64,000 bases of DNA from Marsupella aquatica. Taxonomy: Eukaryota; Marchantiophyta. Below the pieces are notes generated by a model. That model was not told the DNA's origin, ran no database searches, and saw only the letters and a list, made by a program, of their open reading frames with translations. Position 1 is the stretch's first letter. Each line of letters begins with the position of its first letter. Below are positions 57,566 to 64,000 of the stretch, piece by piece. A program made the position numbers and the translations under genes. The stretch is taken from positions 17,422,001 through 17,486,000 of the forward strand of contig OZ316894.1 of the NCBI GenBank assembly GCA_973895155.1, written 5' to 3'.

Positions 57566-60500
57566 TATAAGGCAGACCTACTTTATGTTGGAGAAGAGCA
57601 ATCCAATCCAAATGGTTTAGCTTGAGCAGACTGGGAAGTACAATAAGGTCTCAATAGGGCATTTCAAAGTTGCCTATGATGGCTTTTGGCCATAAACAAA
57701 TGGCCCATAATTTTTTCACAGGGTAATGTAAAAGACTTTATTGTTTTTTCATGAACCTCTACAGTTCATGAATTATGGACTACCAAATTCATTATGGCAA
57801 AAAGTTGTGGATTATGAATGTGGTAGTCCATAATTTTTTCTGTCTTTAACCTCAACTACCAAGTTAAGGTCCATCAAAGTTGAAGCTTTGAGACGCCCTA
57901 GTGAGCAAAGCTCGGTTACAGCCATTTGCTTGGACTAATGGAACATGTAATTCATCTATCTTTTTTTCCTGCCTCGTTTCCTGCATGAAGTCCACCGCGG
58001 CGCGGGGGGGGGAGGGCACAACCCAAAAAGGCCTTAAAAACACCCCAATAAGAGAATCAGGGTGAGACACCCCAAAAATAACAGCCAACACAATGGCCAA
58101 GGGACAGCAACAAGCAGGGTGACAATTGATCGATTATATATAATACAAGATTCCAATGGATCTGACCGTCTCTTATGTCCCAATTTTTTTTCTATGTTTT
58201 GTTCTTACTAGTACTTGGATGGATCATTCCCATGAATTGTATAGAGTGTAGATTTTTTACAAAGCAAAAGATAAGCTATCTGAGTGTGAAAAGGTGAGTT
58301 TGTGGTCCATAGGGTTGCACTTCTGAATAATAGTGTCAAAAGTGTGTTCCCCCTGCCGATTCAATTAGGGTGACATTGTTCCTGGTATGAACATATCTCC
58401 TTCATTTTTGATTGTTTGTTTGTTCATTCCCATGCTCAAATAGATCAATCCCAAGGAAAGTGAGGGCTCTAGGCAAACAATCCTATTAGGGCGTCTCAAA
58501 GCATGGCTGTTACTGAGTTACGGTCAAGGACATAAAATACAATTATGGCCAGGACACAATGTTACAGGCTACCATTTAGTACATGCTCCATAAGGACGGT
58601 ACGTCCAAGAAATCTCAGCTGTGAGACCTTGCTTACAGCAGCATTGTGACAAACCCCATTGTCTATCTGGCTGTTTTTGTGCAAGGGAAAAACAATGGTG
58701 ACAAGCCAAACAGCCCAAGGAAGCAAAATGTCAAATGAAAAGTATATTCATTTTACATCATGAATAGCAAAGGAGGATCCATTTTCAACTGGGGCTAACA
58801 ATCCCAGAAATTGAAACCCAAGTGGACCTCCACATTTGCCAAAATGCTCAAATCTACTTTAGCAAGTGACATAGATTCAACAAAATTCTCTTTGTGCTCA
58901 GATGGTACAAATTATACCAGAGAGTGAAATGTCAAAAGGAACAAAACAGTCATCTTGGAAATTCACAGTTCTCTCAATGCTTAACAAAAGATCTTTCCAA
59001 GCTCCTTCTAGTGAAGTAACCTAAGACCAGCCGTAAACCCAAAGAGAAACCCAATTCTGCTGCATATCCAGGGAGAAATTGAAGGTCTAAATTTGCCAAT
59101 AAAAAATTCCAGAAAATAATGAGAAGTGTACAGGAGTGGCAGAGAAATCAGGCAAATCTTTGAAATTCACGGCTCTTCCGATTCTTAATGCAACTTGGTT
59201 ATGTTTATAAGAGTTTTTTGATAGACCTTTCCAAGCTGCTTCAAACTTACTAGCAAACCAAGAAGTGCCACTTTTTGGCTGAAAATCAAGAAAAATCTAA
59301 AGCCAGAATTTGGGGATTAAAACCTCTTAGAAATAGGAAGTGTGTGAGCTTGTCACAATCAATGTAGAGGTGTCACACTCCATGGGGATTGTATGGTTCA
59401 CAAACTCAGTCCCTGAGGGCTTCAACTTCAACATTCCCCATACATTGTAATTTGATGGACTTTGATGGACCAAAACATAGTATGGGCAACTTTGATGGAC
59501 CAAAACATAGTGACCTATCAAGAGGGAGGTCTACTTGATCATTTTACATTGTACTAGACCCTCCCCTTGTTAAATACTTTCTAGCTAGGGAAGTGTGCAT
59601 TTCTATTTCAATCACACTAAATTAAATTGTATGATCTATTGTTTTCTCTTTTTGGGACATTGTACGTTTGAATGAAGAGCACATTATAGAAGGACTCAAC
59701 CTTGGATTCCCATGGGAACTTTTTCCCAAAATTCATGGATGCTCGTGCAGTCACTCAACATGATTTGACATCAGCAAGATTTGTTACAAACAAGAGTTGT
59801 TAGTTTTGCAAGACGAACCAAATTTGACTATCTGTGTTTGAGGCAAGAAAAAAAAACACATCAGCATGATTTATCACAAACAAAAATTGTTAGTTATGTA
59901 AGATGAACTAAATTTGACTATTCGTGTTTGAGGCAAGGCAAAGGAATACAGTTTGACCATGTAACTATTACAAACATCATAACTACTATGGGTAGAAGAA
60001 TACCAAAGGACTCTAAGACCTTTCAATTATTATGAACAAAACAATATATTGCATGAAGTACATGGACTTAATATTACAATTTATTGTGTAGACATAGTGA
60101 TAATAAAAGAAACATACTTCATGAAAATTGACCCTTAGTATTACCATGCATGTACTCTTATTTATCATCAATGAAATTGTAATTACTATTTAAAATGCAT
60201 TTTATTGAAAATACTCACTCTAATCTTTGTGTTCTCCTTTGTTTATTCCATTGTATAACTCTTCATAAGTCCAAAATAGTTAAATAAAACAACTTTACAT
60301 AATCAATGGGTACTCTAACTAATTTGTAAAAAAAAAATTCTCTTCCTTATGTATAGAAAATTAATGCACTCAAACAACATTCATGCACAGGAATAAATCA
60401 CAAAAGTCAGTCCTTCTAAGTGACTAAGTGAGACATTAGGACATTGTGCAACGCGGCGCATTGGGATACCTGAGTATGACAAGGTATTGTTGTGGCCCAT
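57566..60500. other. Intergenic; decayed, with a few tandem duplications
   Basis: Includes a 90-bp duplication at 59769-59937 and a short duplicated phrase (TTTGATGGACCAAAACATAG) near 59460-59510. No gene supported. Confidence 0.45.
59769..59937 (+). repeat. 90-bp tandem duplication diverged mostly by transitions
   Basis: CATCAGCA at 59769 and 59859 begin matching stretches ending TGTGTTTGAGGCAAG / CGTGTTTGAGGCAAG. Most differences are G-to-A or C-to-T in copy two. Confidence 0.85.
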
Positions 60501-60813
60501 CCTGGCATCTCGGCAAAATTTTGAAGTGGAACACTCTTCTTGTGTCGCTCGTCCATTGTCGCTCGTCTTCTGAGGTCTTCGTGTGAGTGTCGAGGGATGA
60601 GAAGACGCGGAAAGATGGAGAAACCTCAGCACTGCTCGGGCGATGGAGTCTGAGTTAGCAGCAGGATTTTGCGATTTGGCCGGACGAGTGGACTCGACGA
60701 CATCGTCCAGGCTAGAAAAGTGGAATAGTCATAGTTTTAGATCGCACTCGGTCTTCTTGCACCGGGATCTTTCGTTGCTTTCGTCGTCTCTCAAGAGGAT
60801 TTGAATAATCATC

Positions 60814-63800
60814 ATGTCGAGAGCTACTGGCATTTTAGATGTTGATATGGACAAAACTCTCGGTGAAGCAACAGCAGCGGTCCAGTGCCAGCCCGGAACG
60901 CCTGATAGAGCAGACTCTGAGTTTTTATTTGAGAATGGAGTCTTCCCGGCACGAGCAGGGACCCCGGAGCATCACCGGGGGCCCTACAGTGGGCAACAAT
61001 CGACCTCTATGATTGTGGCTGCCGTTGAAGTATGTCATTCAAACAAAGAAGCAAGCAAACGAGAAAATAGGCAAAGAACCTGGCGATTTAGTAGAGCTTA
61101 GAAATGACATGGAGAAGAGCAGAATACCAATGATTCTTTGTGTAAAGTCATTACTGAAAAGAAAAGAAGATGATGCGCAGGTTGTGAGTCATGACTTTAC
61201 AGAAGGGATGATTGCTAAAGATATGGCAATCTGCTCGTCTTTCGAATTTGCCAGAAACATTCAGTTTCATGTAGGGGGGATTTTTTCAAACCACGGAGAT
61301 GGACTGGGGGTTGATCGTGTCTTGGTTGGCCAAGTTCGATCCTCTTTCGATCACTTCTCTTCTGCTCTCTTGTTTCTATGTGTTCTCTGGACTCCTACAA
61401 GACGTAGACGAGACTGTAATTTGGATGTATCAAATTCTGGACAGGGTCTCAAAGGGGAAGGGGGCCGCGTGGAGATGTTGGAAATGGGCGTGATGAACAC
61501 AATTTTCGATGCAATCTCCAAAGAAGGGTTCGTTAACAAGCTGATCATTCCGTTGAATGATTATTTGGAGATGAAGGTAATACGGTCGCATCTTTGGAAA
61601 GGAAATAACTCTCTGACCTCACACAAAAAACTCGAGGAGCGTTTAAAAATAATAATTTGAATGAATTTCCCAGCTCGAGGAACGTGGTAGTTGATTCAGA
61701 AACCTTTTAAAGTGAGCTCGTCTCTTACTGATTGTTGTGCCCTGCTTCTTGGGGAGCGCTTAATGCTTAGCAGATTTAGTTGAAACAGAGCATCGTCAGG
61801 TTTATTTCAATACCAGGTAGGTTCTTTAACTTCAAGCTCGAATGACAGTCATTCCTATCTTTCTCCTTCCTTTGTATGTTCACCGCACCACACTGGTAGA
61901 TCTAATTACTCACTTATGCAAAGCAGCATGTAGTTTCCAACTGGGAATGGCAGAAGAACAAAGCGTTGTTGGAGCTGGAGCAGCGGAATCAACTGCTTCA
62001 GCACCTACTCAGAGAAGTGAGTGGGGACGTTCATGATATCTATACTAAACTCTCGTGCATTAGCAAGTCTGGATAACCTTGGGCTAGTTTGCAGACGAAA
62101 TTGGCTTGACCTCTCCGACATGGATGGCTACTCCATCATCTAGTTGAGGATGGAAGTCGCAAGAATGTGTTCTGGAGATTTTGCGAAATCAAATCAGCAA
62201 CTGGGATTCTAGTCATTGGCAACATATCCGAAGCTGTTGTGCCGTATTAGAATTCGGAGAGGGTGACCTCGGTGGGTAATCCATACTGAAGGGTGGTTGT
62301 GATTGAACAGGCTAGCCAGCAAGTGAAGGAAGCCAGAGGAGTAGCCCAGTATGATAGGAAAAATCTGGAAACTGCTCTAAAGAAAGGAAAGGATGAGTTG
62401 TACTTGATTGGAAGAGCTGAAGCGATGCGAACCCGTGTCATCGAGCAGAAGCAAATCATTGCACGATTTCACTTGATTTCCATGTGCCTCCTGTCTTGGC
62501 AACGATTTACGCATGGCCACAGGAAGAAAAAAGTATGTGACTTTTGAAAATTCTAGAAGCGAAGGAGTCTTTGCTTCATACAATCGTGGCATTTCTATCT
62601 CTAACCTGGAATGGAAATTGGTCCCAGCTTTGACAATCGGGTCTGCCTCTGGCCTTTAAAAAAGTAAACAAGTAAAAGGAAACAGAGAAAAGAAAAGAGA
62701 GATCTCGAAATCTAAGAACTTGGTAAAACCGGGGGTTCAGTATTGACTTTAGTTCTGCTGTCAAGCACATCTTCTTCATTATACCTGGAGCACTCAAAGT
62801 TGTGTTCTTGTGCAGATCCTTAGAAAATTGCAACTGTTGTGGATCAGACTTATGTTGACCAAAACTTTTGAAGGCTTCTTACGTGGCTGTTTGAGCATAA
62901 AACACAGACGTCAAATCAAAGACAAAGGATGCAGTTACTGGATCAAGACATCGGTAGGAAAACACTTTCAAACATGGTTAATGCACATTCGTGGCGGCAA
63001 GGAGTTGAAGGAAAAGGTCAAAGGATTTGTTCAATCTTGGACTACTCGTCGTCTAAGGGTGGCATTCAGAGGGTGGCGAGGGCATTATTTACGGAAGGGC
63101 TGGAAGCAATTACAGCAAAAGAAAGCTGGTCAGGTCTGGTCTTTCAGTCATCTGCGCAAGGCTTGGCATGGATGGGACCAATATGTTGTGTTAGCGAAGG
63201 ACAAGAAATGCTCTGCAGAGGCCTTCTTGTTTCGCAGATTGGCAAGTGGTTGCTTCTCACGATGGTGGAGATATATCCAGCTAAAGCTCCTGCCTAGCAA
63301 GCGATCATTACTGTTCATCAACACCCCGGAGTCTAGATCACAGCAAATGGCGCTTAATTCCTGGAACCATAAGATTAGCCTGTCAGTGCTTGTGCGAGAA
63401 AGGGTTTTGTATTTTGTAAAGCATCGTACAAGGAAGTCGCAGCAACTCATACTGACAAAGTGGCACCAGCTTGTCTCGAGAACTCGCCACGTGGAAAGTG
63501 TGGAAAAAGTCCTACTGTGGAAATCAATTGTTTGGCTTAAAAGAAGGGCCTTTGGAGAACTGAAGCGGCTTTGGATTGAAATGAGAGTGTTGCGCAGAAG
63601 GCAGACCCTGCGCTCGTTTAGAACAACGTAAGCTTCCCAATCTAAGTTGTTTAAAACGACAAATCCGTGCTGCAAATCTGATTTTATGTGGGAGGGGATG
63701 CCTTGCTAATATCATGAGAGTTTGGGTTGACTTGATATAAAAGTCGTTTGGTATACTATAGATCTGCTGAGTTCCGTTGAGATACCAGATATTTTGCATC

Positions 63801-64000
63801 CCTTCCTCTTTTACCCGCTACGAAAGGTGAGGGCGAGGTGAAATGCCATGCGCGAGTGGCAGGTTGGCTTCTTTTCGGAGGTGGACGGCAAGAATTCAAC
63901 GTTTGAAAGCCGTGAAAAGGAGGGTACTCCAAATTCAACAGCGTCTTCGGCATAGGTCGCAACAAAAGTTGTTTGATTTGTGGGTTGTCTTTGCAACAAA
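60814..64000 (+). CDS. Sfi1-like W-repeat (centrin-binding) protein, 5' part (multi-exon, partial)
   Basis: Likely a centriole/basal-body protein: Sfi1-type repeats bind centrin along a long helix. Supported exons: 60814-61029 (ATG, 72 codons, donor GAA/GTATGT), 61445-61576 (less certain), about 61924-62016, 62311-62532, 62816-63627, and from 63863 to the window end; joins are in phase, though a further exon may lie at 61105-61180. The start is acidic and Pro-containing; later exons are basic and helical (NWEWQKNKALLELEQRNQLL). The long exon shows evenly spaced Trp repeats: FQTWLMHI, FRGWRGHYL, WHGWDQYV, FSRWWRYI, LNSWNHKI, LTKWHQLV, LKRLWIEM, and then FRRWTARI in the last one, about 25-35 residues apart. 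That spacing is the basis for the call; it rests on repeat pattern rather than a catalytic motif. The gene continues beyond the window. Confidence 0.75.

Noticed and set aside
61013-61660. 215-aa plus-strand open frame in the Sfi1-like gene
   Set aside because: It begins at a non-ATG codon inside exon 1 in another frame and crosses splice sites; only part (61445-61576) is kept as a probable exon.

Overview
This window looks like a nuclear segment from a land plant that makes motile sperm, most likely a bryophyte. That placement is an inference. The evidence for a plant is a bifunctional riboflavin enzyme with an N-terminal transit-peptide-like extension, an ATL-type RING-H2 ligase, a telo-box ribosomal-protein promoter and GT-AG introns. 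The evidence for motile sperm is an axonemal dynein heavy chain at one edge and an Sfi1-type centrin-repeat protein at the other; seed plants with pollen tubes lack axonemal dyneins. Most of the non-genic DNA is decayed, AT-rich, low in CpG and full of repeats.

Layout. (1) 1-6877, minus: 5' part of an axonemal dynein heavy chain, reconstructed as about eleven exons including one GC-AG intron; the 3' part lies outside the window. (2) 11079-11654, plus: intronless cytosolic ribosomal protein eS10 with telo-box, pyrimidine tract and GA microsatellite upstream. (3) 14450-15700, minus: small four-exon gene for a membrane-anchored DnaJ-type CxxCxGxG zinc-finger protein, including 34- and 42-nt micro-exons. 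(4) 20032-23589, minus: six-exon RIBA (DHBP synthase plus GTP cyclohydrolase II) with both catalytic halves intact. (5) 26430-29800, minus: broken Ty1/copia retrotransposon with LTR-like sequence, initiator-Met primer site, gag, zinc knuckle, protease and integrase, but no reverse transcriptase. (6) 47685-49976, minus: intronless 763-aa ATL RING-H2 E3 ligase. (7) 60814-64000, plus: 5' part of an Sfi1-like W-repeat gene.

Between genes are several repeat families. The most striking is a GC-rich foldback element (56569-57565) with a relative at 30739-31113: ends with TA flanks and a core of CCCGG-type simple sequence that switches strand at its centre. Others are a dispersed family marked by a GTCTAGAG/CTCTAGAC hairpin (six copies), two 164-bp MITE-like copies with TTACGG/CCGTAA ends, a 308-bp MITE-like element with 12-bp perfect inverted ends, a pair of ~340-bp direct repeats around a short array (33965-35584), and many short tandem duplications.

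The genes are not an operon. The only functional theme is that the two edge genes both serve the flagellum/centriole; the rest are housekeeping (translation, flavin synthesis) or regulatory (ubiquitin ligase). Exon limits were set by hand from splice signals, reading phase and family knowledge, so transcript data should override them.
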